From: Phycisphaerales bacterium UBA6054
GTDB lineage: Bacteria > Planctomycetota > Phycisphaerae > Phycisphaerales > UBA1924
Assembly: GCA_002429045.1 (NCBI GenBank)
Contig: DIYM01000153.1
Location: 1 to 26,937 of the forward strand
Direction of reading: 5' to 3'
DNA: 26,937 bases
How positions within the stretch are numbered: position 1 is the first letter of the stretch; every line of letters begins with the position of its first letter. Position numbers and translations under genes: made by a program. The notes below the pieces were generated by a model, which saw only the letters and a program-made list of their open reading frames with translations, was not told the origin of the DNA and made no database searches. This document shows positions 1 to 7,459 of this stretch, one piece after another.

Positions 1-1
1 C

Positions 2-850
2 CCGATCTACAACCGGCTGCGCTCGGGCATCCGCTCCGGCGATCTCTCCGAGGACATCCTTCCGGTCACCCGCCACGAGGGATCGTTCGAGGAACTGGCC
101 GAGACCATGGGCGGGGAGGATTCCGGTGACATCGCCAACGACGGCTCGAACACGTTCCTGCTGATCGACCTGGCGAACAGCAAGCGGGCCGACGGGACGA
201 CCCCCGCCACCGCCTCGGACATCGCCAAGGACACCGCGGTCACCGACACCAACAACGACGGCGTGCCGGACGGCTGGCAGAACTTCGTCATCCTCGACTC
301 GATCGCGTACAGCCACAACGGGGGGAGCGAGTTCGCGTTCTACGAGTCCAACGAGTTCGACGAAACGCCCGGCTACAACCCGGACGCGATCACCCGCGTC
401 AACGACATCGCCAGGGTGGATCCCTCCATGACATCCGGCACGATCCAAGAAACCGGGACCGGCAGCGTCAGCGACACCTACCGGAGCGCCTACACCAACT
501 GGGTGACCGGTGATGTCGACAACACCACCACCTTCGCCTATTCGAACAACGATGGCTACGGCGGGGTGATCAACCCGGGCAACGGCGGCACCGCCTACTT
601 CACCCGTGACGACGCGGACGACGCCGGTATCGCGCTCACCCCCGGCGACGCGAACACATCCTTCTCGTTGGATATCGCGGGCATCGGCGTCAACCCCGAT
701 TCAACGGGCGGCCAGATCGTGCCTTCTTGCAGCATCACCCTGACGGGCGACATGAACGAGGACGGCTCGGTCGACTTCCGCGACCTTGTCGAAGCGGCTG
801 AGTCGGGCGACCTCGCCAACGTCCGCCGCGTGATCGACGCGATGCGCTGA
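2..850 (+). CDS. Partial secreted protein, C-terminal part, same family as the genes at 2000-3742 and 4933-6342
   Basis: The reading frame is open from the window edge, so the 5' end lies outside; about 282 residues are visible. Function is unknown. It shares with two neighbouring genes the blocks NDGSNTFLLID (compare DNDGSSSYLLVR and DNHGSSTYMIVR), ILDSIAYSHNGG, and GYNPDAITRV (compare GFNPDALARV and GLNPDAISRV). It is therefore a third member of this lamin-tail-like family, although the N-terminal lamin-tail-like block is not in view. The C-terminus has one dockerin-like EF-hand segment, GDMNEDGSVDFRDL, with Asp/Asn at the calcium-binding positions, and ends about 20 residues later without the paired FFD cassette found in the 2000-3742 protein. 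A probable terminator follows at 887. Being exported is inferred from the relatives, whose signal peptides are visible. Family membership is fairly sure; the role is not. Confidence 0.8.
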   Translation, partial: PIYNRLRSGIRSGDLSEDILPVTRHEGSFEELAETMGGEDSGDIANDGSNTFLLIDLANSKRADGTTPATASDIAKDTAVTDTNNDGVPDGWQNFVILDSIAYSHNGGSEFAFYESNEFDETPGYNPDAITRVNDIARVDPSMTSGTIQETGTGSVSDTYRSAYTNWVTGDVDNTTTFAYSNNDGYGGVINPGNGGTAYFTRDDADDAGIALTPGDANTSFSLDIAGIGVNPDSTGGQIVPSCSITLTGDMNEDGSVDFRDLVEAAESGDLANVRRVIDAMR

Positions 851-886
851 TCGAACCGAGTATCCCGGAAGCAAAGCCCATACCTC

Positions 887-913
887 GCGTCCGCCCTTGG
901 GCGGACGCTTTCT
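887..913 (+). terminator. Probable rho-independent terminator of the first gene
   Basis: A perfect 9-bp stem (GCGTCCGCC / GGCGGACGC) with loop CTTG is followed by TTTCT. It begins 36 bp after the stop codon at 850. Confidence 0.75.
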
Positions 914-1033
914 CGTGGCCTTCGCGACCGAGGCCGCTTGGCGGAGATCTGAACCCGGGCATTGTCCGAGTGCCCGATCTCGGGCAGGCGATCGCCACAC
1001 CACGCGATCTCCTGCATACGTCATCGGCAAACA

Positions 1034-1063
1034 GCAAGAGCCCGGCATCAGCAGGGCTCTTGC
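1034..1063 (-). terminator. Probable terminator of the PEP-CTERM-like gene
   Basis: A perfect 10-bp inverted repeat (GCAAGAGCCC / GGGCTCTTGC) has a 10-nt loop and sits 24 bp beyond the minus-strand stop at 1088. On the minus strand it is followed by TGTTTG, a weak T-tract. Confidence 0.65.
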
Positions 1064-1087
1064 GGGGTTACTCGGATGTTGCTTGCG

Positions 1088-1864
1088 TTATCGCCTGCGA
1101 CGGCGTGTGGCCAGGACGCCGGCGGCGCCCAGCATGGCCGCCGATCCCGGGGTCGGCACGACTTCGATAGCGAACGATCCGCGCGAGAACTGGTCCCAGT
1201 TTGTCGCCGGTCCGGCCGCGCTCGCTGAGTTAACAAAGATCGCCTCGAGTATCAGATCGAACGATCCGTCCGCGGCGGCGACAGCCGTGAAAGAGGTGTC
1301 GCCCGGGATCGTGGGCGGCGTGCTGTTGCCGAATCCCAGCGTGAACGGGTTGACCACATCGCCGCCCACACTCATGAACGCGGAGTTGATCAGGCTGGGC
1401 GAATCGCCCAGGAAGCTGCCGGCCGCCCCGCTCCAGCTGAGGCGGTATTCCGTGCCGGCGGCGATCTGGATCCCGGCGTTGATGACAAACTGCATGTTCG
1501 CGCGGAGATTCTCTCCGCTGCCGAGCGATCGTGTGAGATCGGCGTTCGAGCCGAAGTCCCATTCGACCGCAAAGCGGGTGTTCGAGACCTCGGTGCGGAA
1601 GCTGTGACGCCCGCCGAACGCGTTGACGCTCGGGTAGAGCGAAGGATCCGCGGAGCGATCGAACGAGTACTCCTGAACGCCGGCGCCGATCACGTCGGCC
1701 CCCGATAGGATCAGATTGTCATCGATGCGGGGCTCTCCGTCGACGAGTTCACGATACCGACTGGTAAAGGAGGCATCGTTGATCGTGGTCATCAGATCGG
1801 CATGGGCAACGGCGGCGCCTAAGCTGACCAGGATGAAACCAACTGCTGATTTTGCTTCTCTCAT
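1088..1864 (-). CDS. PEP-CTERM-like secreted protein, unknown function
   Basis: A 258-residue exported protein. The start chosen is the ATG at 1864, preceded by a purine-rich AGGAAGTGGGAGAGAG; the frame extends 44 codons further upstream, but that part does not look like a signal peptide. From 1864 the N-terminus MREAKSAVGFILVSLGAAVAHA is a good signal peptide, cut after AHA. The C-terminus reads VPTPGSAAMLGAAGVLATRRRRR, the three-part plan of PEP-CTERM sorting tails (short motif, hydrophobic stretch, arginine cluster), with VPTP in place of the usual VPEP. In that family the tail directs processing by an exosortase and surface delivery. The central part, rich in Ser, Gly, Asn and beta-type sequence, matches nothing I recognise. 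The gene has a terminator-like hairpin both upstream (1916) and downstream (1034), so it is probably transcribed alone. Confidence 0.8.
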   Translation of the reverse strand: MREAKSAVGFILVSLGAAVAHADLMTTINDASFTSRYRELVDGEPRIDDNLILSGADVIGAGVQEYSFDRSADPSLYPSVNAFGGRHSFRTEVSNTRFAVEWDFGSNADLTRSLGSGENLRANMQFVINAGIQIAAGTEYRLSWSGAAGSFLGDSPSLINSAFMSVGGDVVNPFTLGFGNSTPPTIPGDTSFTAVAAADGSFDLILEAIFVNSASAAGPATNWDQFSRGSFAIEVVPTPGSAAMLGAAGVLATRRRRR

Positions 1865-1915
1865 CTCTCTCCCACTTCCTTTGTAGAACCAATGAACACT
1901 CAGAAACACAGACCC

Positions 1916-1937
1916 GCTCTCGTTCGGAAACAAGAGC
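1916..1937 (-). terminator. Hairpin after the 2000-3742 gene, possible terminator
   Basis: A 9-bp stem with one G-U pair on the minus strand (GCTCTTGTT / AACGAGAGC) has the loop TCCG and lies about 63 bp beyond the stop at 2000. It is followed by the T-rich but interrupted GGGTCTGTGTTTCTG. If it works, it separates the 4765-2000 transcript from the gene that starts at 1864. Confidence 0.45.
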
Positions 1938-1999
1938 TGTGACATATCGAATCCGATGCAGGGGATGCGCATGCCGCCCCTCGGCCATGCAGGCAACCG

Positions 2000-3742
2000 C
2001 TAGGGGCAGCCGGCGTTGAACAGGCTGATGTACTCGACGACATCGAAGAAGTTCAGGCTCCCGAACGGAGCGGCGAGATCCGCGCCGGGGTCTCCCGCGT
2101 TGAAGAGGCTTATGTAGGCGGCGATATCGAAGAAGTTGATGCTACCGAACGGTTCGGCCAGGTCGGCCGCGGAGCACTGCGGCACCAGGGCCGCCAGAGC
2201 CGCTGCGTCGGCTGCTGTCACGGACTTGCCGGAGTTCCACTCACCGGTCGTTCCATCCGTCAGATCCATCCGCATCATCGCGAGCAGGGCATTGAACTCG
2301 GCCATCTGGTACGCCCACCCGACGTATGGCGTGTCATCGGCGGGATCGTCGGTGTTGCGGTCTCGAACCAGCACGGCCGTGTCGTCAAGGCCCGCCCCGA
2401 CAGACATGCTGATCAGTTGGACATCGGCGAAGTCGACCGCGCCATCGAAGTTGACATCCCCGCGCACCAGACGGAACTGGCTCCCGATGGCGCTGCCTTC
2501 CAGATTCGTTCCTGCTGGGGCGTCGTTGTATGTCCCGGGTGTGATTCGGAAACCGTCGATGATGTACGGCTCGAAGAGCAGGCTTCCCGACGGGTCGATG
2601 GCCGCAGAGAACTCAAAGAACGGCGCTTCCAACGGGTTCGGGCTTCCAGGCCCCGGGTACGAGTACCGTCGGCCGTCGGGGTCGATGGGAGCAAGGTAGT
2701 TCAGCTCATCGTCGGCGGTTCCGAGCACAGCATCGGCTCCGAGCTCGTACAGCGGCTTGAACACGCCGTAGTCCGATGTCCCGGGGTTGACGTTCAGCGT
2801 CTCGCCGTAGATCCAGCTCTGGTCCGCGGCGTTGGCCGGCTCGAGTTCACCGCTGTTGTCGATCGTGGAGCCGGGCAGGCTGTTTGCCGCCAGATATCTG
2901 ACGCGTGCGAGGGCATCGGGGTTAAACCCCGGCGTCGCGCTGATCTTCGGGCTCAGCAGCCCCAATCCCGGAGGGTTGTACTCTTTGCCGCCGGCGTTCG
3001 ACCACGAGATCGCGTCAACGATCTGGACCGGCTCGAGTTGGAGTGCGGTGTTCTGGGCCCCGTCGAGCCCCTCTGCATACCAGACCGGAACCCCAAGGGT
3101 GTGCTCGTCACCGAAATCCAATCGGCTGTTGAAGTCGACATCCGGGGTCACGTCCTTTCTCCAGGCATACCCCGTGCTGTACACGCTCTGCCCGGACGGG
3201 CTGATGCTGTGCAGCGGTCGGTTCCGGACGAGCAGGTACGAGGACGATCCGTCGTTGTCGAGGCGGCCCGCGGTGTCCACGCTCGGGATCGAGAGCGTTG
3301 CGAATGACGCCCCGTTGAGGAATCGCTTGTTCGACGGGCTCTCGGGCTCGAAGAACTGATAGTCGGGGTTCTGGACCAAGAACGGCTCGAGCGCGGTGAA
3401 CTGAAAATCGCCCGAGTTGTAGATCACGAAGATCCCGTCGGGCCCGATCGTCCACCCATCGAGGGAGAATGCCTCGTCGATCTCGGGCCCGTTCTGGTTG
3501 GAAGCCCCATCGGGAACATCGTCGTTGGGGTCTTGGTCTTCCCCGCCCTTCACGTTCGCCAACGCGAAGCCCGTCAGATCAAAGCCGGGCGGGCCGACCA
3601 GTTCGATGTACTCCCAGGTTTGGTCTCCGCCGTTCGGCGGGTTCTCAAAGACTTCATTGATTATGACTTGGGCGTTCGCCGCACCTGCGAGCAGCGCCGC
3701 CACGCCGGCGGAGATGCGAGAGGTTTTCGGGTGCATCATCAT
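2000..3742 (-). CDS. Secreted lamin-tail-like protein with EF-hand segment and terminal dockerin-like FFD cassette
   Basis: A 580-residue exported protein of unknown role. The ATG at 3742 is chosen because GAGGAGGAG lies 6-8 bp upstream; two further ATG codons follow at once. A signal peptide ends at ANA (about residue 25). The mature protein opens with QVIINEVFENPPNGG...WEYIEL, which resembles a lamin-tail domain. A dockerin-like EF-hand, GDVNFDGAVDFADV, begins near residue 428. The last 55 residues hold a duplicated cassette, ADLAEPFGSINFFD...LFNAGDP and ADLAAPFGSLNFFD...LFNAGCP, preceded by Cys523 and ending with Cys579. I know this tail as the GC-type dockerin of Phycisphaerales proteins and presume it is an anchoring or sorting tag. 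The gene lies 36 bp downstream of the pilin-like gene on the same strand, probably in one transcript. Close relatives lie at 2-850 and 4933-6342. Confidence 0.85.
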   Translation of the reverse strand: MMMHPKTSRISAGVAALLAGAANAQVIINEVFENPPNGGDQTWEYIELVGPPGFDLTGFALANVKGGEDQDPNDDVPDGASNQNGPEIDEAFSLDGWTIGPDGIFVIYNSGDFQFTALEPFLVQNPDYQFFEPESPSNKRFLNGASFATLSIPSVDTAGRLDNDGSSSYLLVRNRPLHSISPSGQSVYSTGYAWRKDVTPDVDFNSRLDFGDEHTLGVPVWYAEGLDGAQNTALQLEPVQIVDAISWSNAGGKEYNPPGLGLLSPKISATPGFNPDALARVRYLAANSLPGSTIDNSGELEPANAADQSWIYGETLNVNPGTSDYGVFKPLYELGADAVLGTADDELNYLAPIDPDGRRYSYPGPGSPNPLEAPFFEFSAAIDPSGSLLFEPYIIDGFRITPGTYNDAPAGTNLEGSAIGSQFRLVRGDVNFDGAVDFADVQLISMSVGAGLDDTAVLVRDRNTDDPADDTPYVGWAYQMAEFNALLAMMRMDLTDGTTGEWNSGKSVTAADAAALAALVPQCSAADLAEPFGSINFFDIAAYISLFNAGDPGADLAAPFGSLNFFDVVEYISLFNAGCP

Positions 3743-3778
3743 GGGACTCCTCCTCACAGAACACATGCCAAGTACAAC

Positions 3779-4765
3779 TCACCGATCCCGCAGCGGCGAT
3801 CCTGGACGCGAGAATCGCCCCGAACTGAGGTGCCCCCCAAAGACATCCTGCTCGATCTCTGGGTAGGTGTCGTCCTGGGGCAATCCGGCGCCCCCCTCGA
3901 ACCGCCAGCCGAACGTGCCGTCGCGGTTCGTGTCCTCGAACGCGGAGACATGCCCGTCCGCGAAGAGGATGTTCCCCCGCATGCGGTCGTGCTGATCCGC
4001 GTTCTGAGCCCGACGCTTGAAATGGGCGGGCCCGAAGTCGTCGTAGTCCTGCCTGCCCCACACTCCGCTGGGGTAGCGCGCGGGCCCGTCCAAGAACGCC
4101 TTCGCGACGCGCTCCGGGCCTTCACCGAAGTCCTCAAAGTCCTCCACGGCCCCGTCCGTCCGCCCGTCGCCCATCAGCGGGACAGACGAGGGCGACACCT
4201 GGTTCAGGTACCGATCACTCAGGGGGCCCACCACGCTCTCGATCCTCGTCGGGCTGCCTACGAAGGCGTTGTTCGGACGCTTCATCTCGCAAAACCCGAA
4301 GTACCAGGACATGGTGTAGTTGGTGTTGAAGCCACGCTCGATCAACTCATCACGCTCTTCGCGATCGATCGCCCGATGGGGCCTTCCGTCGTCGAGCCTG
4401 TCGAGCGCCATGTTCTGCGTGAAACGGGCCTCGTTGCTGGGGCACAGGAACTCCCCAGGATTCAGGTAATCCCCGTTGATCATGTCCGCCAACCAACCCG
4501 ATTCATCGATCGGGCCGTAGCTGTTGCCTCTCCTGTTGTCGAACGGGCCCGAACTGTACACGCCCTTGTTCGATATCGAGTATGCCACGACCGCGATGCC
4601 GCACTGGCGCAGATTGCTCTGACAGACGATCATCGCTGCCGACTGTTTCGCTCGTGACAGAGCAGGAAGCAGGATGCCGATCAGCAGGGCGATCACGGCT
4701 ATCACCACAAGCAACTCGATGATCGTGAATCCGCGCGGGCGATGACAAATGGGCTGGGCTTTCAT
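3779..4765 (-). CDS. Type IV pilin-like protein with prepilin cleavage motif and H-X9-DG motif
   Basis: A 328-residue protein. The N-terminus MKAQPICHRPRG/FTIIELL is a prepilin leader: cleavage is expected after Gly12, with N-methylation of Phe13 and the conserved Glu at position +5. A hydrophobic helix runs over residues 13-35. Near the C-terminus, ADGHVSAFEDTNRDG contains His followed by exactly nine residues and then Asp-Gly. This is the H-X9-DG signature of the large pseudopilin-like family expanded in planctomycetes. Members are presumed to be assembled or held at the inner membrane by a type II secretion or type IV pilus-like system, but individual roles are unknown. The ATG at 4765 gives the expected short leader; an in-frame TTG at 4789 would lengthen it by 8 residues and has no better ribosome site. 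The stop is 36 bp before the next gene's ATG (3742), suggesting cotranscription. The plus-strand gene at 4933 is divergent across a 167-bp gap. Confidence 0.85.
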   Translation of the reverse strand: MKAQPICHRPRGFTIIELLVVIAVIALLIGILLPALSRAKQSAAMIVCQSNLRQCGIAVVAYSISNKGVYSSGPFDNRRGNSYGPIDESGWLADMINGDYLNPGEFLCPSNEARFTQNMALDRLDDGRPHRAIDREERDELIERGFNTNYTMSWYFGFCEMKRPNNAFVGSPTRIESVVGPLSDRYLNQVSPSSVPLMGDGRTDGAVEDFEDFGEGPERVAKAFLDGPARYPSGVWGRQDYDDFGPAHFKRRAQNADQHDRMRGNILFADGHVSAFEDTNRDGTFGWRFEGGAGLPQDDTYPEIEQDVFGGHLSSGRFSRPGSPLRDR

Positions 4766-4932
4766 GGGTGCCCGCAGCCTACGGCTCAACCCCGCATCGT
4801 CAAGACCGTAGCCGGTGTCACGCCGAATACTTCGTTGAAGATTGTGTCACTCACATCGCATTTCTATGGAAGGAGCAATCGCATCCCGGGCGGCCGGCTT
4901 GAAATCTCTCACAAACCCGATCACAATCGGGC

Positions 4933-6342
4933 ATGCCCTTCCGCCACACATGCATACAACTTTCTCTTGCTGCCATGCTTGGCAGCGCCTGGCCGGCCCG
5001 AGCCCAGGTTTTCATCAACGAAGTGCTCGAGAATCCGCCCGGGGCCGGACTGCATGAAACAGGCTGGGAGTACGTCGAACTCTATGGATCACCGGGGACA
5101 CCACTCGACAACATGTTCTTTCTAGTTCTGAAGGGAGGAGCCGATGACAATCGCGACGGCACCCCAGAAGTCCTGCCAGAAGTTGACGAAGTCTTTGACC
5201 TGACGGGGTTCGTGCTCGGCCCGGACGGTTTCTTCACGCTCGTCGGAAACCGCGCGGATGGCGAGAGCCCGATCGCCGATCTGGCATTCACGACGAACAC
5301 CCGCTTCGATCCTGGCAAAGCCGAGAGCCGGTCGAACGCGCGCTGGTCGAGCGCTGCCACCTTCTCCGCGGTTTCGTCCCGGGACCAAGGCTCTCGACCG
5401 CCCCGGCTCGACAACCACGGGTCGTCCACGTACATGATCGTACGGGTCGATCCGGATGACCCGGGAAGGCCGGCACTGTCACCGGGCACGTGCCATGACG
5501 CGGATTTCGATGGAGAGTTCGACCCGATCGTGTTCGTGAACGGCGCCCCTGTCGTTTGGCCGATGCTGCAAGTGATCGATGAAGTTGCCTGGTCGAACCG
5601 CGCGGGCCGCGAGTACACCATATCTAGAGAGCATCAGATCTCGGAAACCCACGGGCTCAATCCTGATGCTATTTCCCGTGTTGCCTTCTATGTGGATAAC
5701 CCGATGCGGGGCAGCCGCACGCAGGACAGAGCATCCGCAGACGGCAGGGTTTCGGGTTTCGTTGTTCGCTCGACATCCACCGCGGATGAATCGTTTTTCT
5801 ACGGCACACTGGACTCCGAGCGCTTCCCGAAGTCGCTCGTGTACTTCGCGGGTTATGACATCGATGGGTGGCCTCAACTGTGCGGGCCGACCGACCGCAC
5901 GCGGATCCCATACGGCAATCTGACCGCGGATCCGCAACCCGACACGGATCCTTTCCCGGCGCCGGTTGCCCGAGACCCTCGGGGTGATATCTATCTCGAC
6001 GATCTGTTTCCGAGGGGCTTTGCTGCCACGCCAGGCCGGCACAACGATCACGCACCCAGCGGCATCAAGCAGTTCCGCGTCATTCCGGGCGACCTTGATT
6101 TCAACTCGGTTGTCGACGATGTCGATGTCGCTATCGCCCGCGCCTTGGTGGGGGCGTCTATCGATGACACCGTTGGAGATCCGGGCAGCCCAAGCGGGCT
6201 GCGCTACAAATGGCAAGGCCCGGTGCTCCAGCAAATCTGCGCGGCGCTCTCGGCGCTGGGCACCCACGGCGACTCGAACCGGACGATCACAGCAGAACAT
6301 GTAGCCGCGGTACACGCGATGCGCACCCGGCAGATGCCGTGA
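4933..6342 (+). CDS. Secreted lamin-tail-like protein without terminal FFD cassette
   Basis: A 469-residue exported protein related to the two to its left. The N-terminus MPFRHTCIQLSLAAMLG...ARA is a signal peptide cleaved before QVFINEVLENPPG, which aligns with QVIINEVFENPPN of the 2000-3742 protein; GWEYVELYGSPG matches TWEYIELVGPPG. Further shared blocks are LDNHGSSTYMIVR, VIDEVAWSNRAGREY and GLNPDAISRV. A weak dockerin-like segment, GDLDFNSVVDDVDV, begins near residue 386. The protein then follows the relative as far as ITAEHVAAVHAM and stops, lacking the cysteine-bracketed FFD cassette. It may therefore be released rather than anchored; this is inference. The ribosome site before the ATG is weak. 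Its stop lies 53 bp from the end of the convergent gene at 6396, and I see no strong terminator hairpin in that gap. Function is unknown. Confidence 0.8.
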   Translation: MPFRHTCIQLSLAAMLGSAWPARAQVFINEVLENPPGAGLHETGWEYVELYGSPGTPLDNMFFLVLKGGADDNRDGTPEVLPEVDEVFDLTGFVLGPDGFFTLVGNRADGESPIADLAFTTNTRFDPGKAESRSNARWSSAATFSAVSSRDQGSRPPRLDNHGSSTYMIVRVDPDDPGRPALSPGTCHDADFDGEFDPIVFVNGAPVVWPMLQVIDEVAWSNRAGREYTISREHQISETHGLNPDAISRVAFYVDNPMRGSRTQDRASADGRVSGFVVRSTSTADESFFYGTLDSERFPKSLVYFAGYDIDGWPQLCGPTDRTRIPYGNLTADPQPDTDPFPAPVARDPRGDIYLDDLFPRGFAATPGRHNDHAPSGIKQFRVIPGDLDFNSVVDDVDVAIARALVGASIDDTVGDPGSPSGLRYKWQGPVLQQICAALSALGTHGDSNRTITAEHVAAVHAMRTRQMP

Positions 6343-6395
6343 CCCTGAGGTGTTCCGATCCCGTGGACGTGCGGGCCTGATACCAAAGACGGATC

Positions 6396-7100
6396 TCATC
6401 CACCCAGCGAGAGAGAGACCGTGCCAGGCAGGTCCTGCCCGCTCTGGCCCCCTTCGACGGTGACGGTGAGCGACCTCGTCAGCAGCCGATCGGGCTCTTG
6501 ACCACTGCGTATCTGATCGAGATTGCACAGGGACACACTGCCATCGCTGCCGGTAAGGAAGACGCGGCCAGATGCCGCTCGCGTCAGCCCCCCCGATTTC
6601 TCGATCAAGGCACTGAGCGTGACCTCACGTCGGTGCGGGATAACCCACAGCCGCTCACGCTCGACCTCACCCTTGACGACGATCATGTGAACAGCCTGTG
6701 CCAGCTCGAAGTCTCCGCTGTTCTCTCCGCTCAAGGCCGACCGTAGCGCAACGACCTCGCCGCGCAGAGTGGACACTTCGAGCTCGCCTTGATGCACTCG
6801 ATCGCGGAACTCGTTTGTCAGCACGACCAGAATGGCCAGCGCACTGATCAGCAGCGTCGAGCCGGTCATCATCACGACTCTGCGACGCCTCGTAGCGAGC
6901 ACAATCAACTCCGCACGAACGCGGCTCAGATCCCCGAACCGCTGCTTTGCCTGACGGAGAGCCTCGGTGTGCCCTAGCCCGTCTTCAATGAAGCTCGCCG
7001 CACGTTGTTCGATATGAAAATCAAGCTCTTCATCAATATCGCGACATATCTCTTCCATCGGCTTCGGAAGAACAACTCGAATCAGCTTCCATACCTTCAT
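6396..7100 (-). CDS. Membrane protein: permease-prefix-like domain, one TM helix, SLBB-like domain
   Basis: A 234-residue protein that starts inside the PadR stop codon (ATGA, 7097-7100), so it is probably translationally coupled to the regulator. Residues 15-65 (EEICRDIDEELDFHIEQRA...GLGHTEALRQAKQRFGDLSRVRAE) match the helical prefix domain found at the N-terminus of the large PadR-linked ABC-type permeases of acidobacteria and relatives. Here no permease follows. Instead there is one membrane helix (about 76-95), a short heptad-like stretch (102-125), and a domain at 137-217 with VKGEV, VTLSALIEKSGGLTRAASGRVFL and LDQIRSG. This resembles the SLBB beta-grasp fold of polysaccharide export proteins, where it binds soluble ligands or sugar chains outside the membrane. 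Orientation is inferred: prefix in the cytoplasm, SLBB-like part outside. The prefix call is fairly strong; the SLBB call is moderate. Function is unknown. Confidence 0.75.
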   Translation of the reverse strand: MKVWKLIRVVLPKPMEEICRDIDEELDFHIEQRAASFIEDGLGHTEALRQAKQRFGDLSRVRAELIVLATRRRRVVMMTGSTLLISALAILVVLTNEFRDRVHQGELEVSTLRGEVVALRSALSGENSGDFELAQAVHMIVVKGEVERERLWVIPHRREVTLSALIEKSGGLTRAASGRVFLTGSDGSVSLCNLDQIRSGQEPDRLLTRSLTVTVEGGQSGQDLPGTVSLSLGG

Positions 7101-7459
7101 GCCTGGGTTCCCAGGTCCGGCCTGATCGAATCGACGAGATCATCGACGAGCTGAGCAAGGGAGCGCCACTGTGCGGTACGCTCCGACAGAACCGACGCGC
7201 CCGCCTCCGTCACTGTGTATTGTTTGGCGCGACGGTGGTTCACCGTGTACGACCATTCGCTGCTGATGAGCCCCCGTTTCTCCATCCGATGGAGAAGGGG
7301 ATAGATCGCCCCTTCGCTCACATCCATGCGACCTGCAGAATGGCCGCGCAATCGCTCAGCCAGCCCGTAGCCATGATCCGGCCGACGCTTCAACAGCGAG
7401 AGCACGATGATGTCGAGCGTCCCGCGATACAGATCGTGATCGATGCTTTTACGAGGCAT
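7097..7459 (-). CDS. PadR-family transcriptional regulator
   Basis: A 120-residue winged-helix repressor. Family hallmarks in order are GTLDIIVLSLLKRRPDHGYGLAERL (residues 13-37, helix 1 and its HGYG turn), VSEGAIYPLLHRMEKRGLISSEW (48-69, recognition helix and start of the wing) and NHRRAKQYTVTEAG (74-87, wing). The remainder forms the C-terminal dimerisation helix. It belongs to the short PadR class, which usually represses its own operon and adjacent membrane-protein genes until an effector binds. It overlaps the following gene by ATGA, the arrangement usual for PadR plus prefix-type permease pairs. The start at 7459 gives the standard N-terminus MPRKS...LYRGTLD. I did not find a convincing operator palindrome in the 60 bp upstream. 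The effector is unknown. Confidence 0.92.
   Translation of the reverse strand: MPRKSIDHDLYRGTLDIIVLSLLKRRPDHGYGLAERLRGHSAGRMDVSEGAIYPLLHRMEKRGLISSEWSYTVNHRRAKQYTVTEAGASVLSERTAQWRSLAQLVDDLVDSIRPDLGTQA

Noticed and set aside
2000..2165. Tandem FFD repeats as a chance internal DNA repeat
   Set aside because: The duplication is in the encoded protein, and the same cassette recurs in the carboxypeptidase, so it is a real domain.
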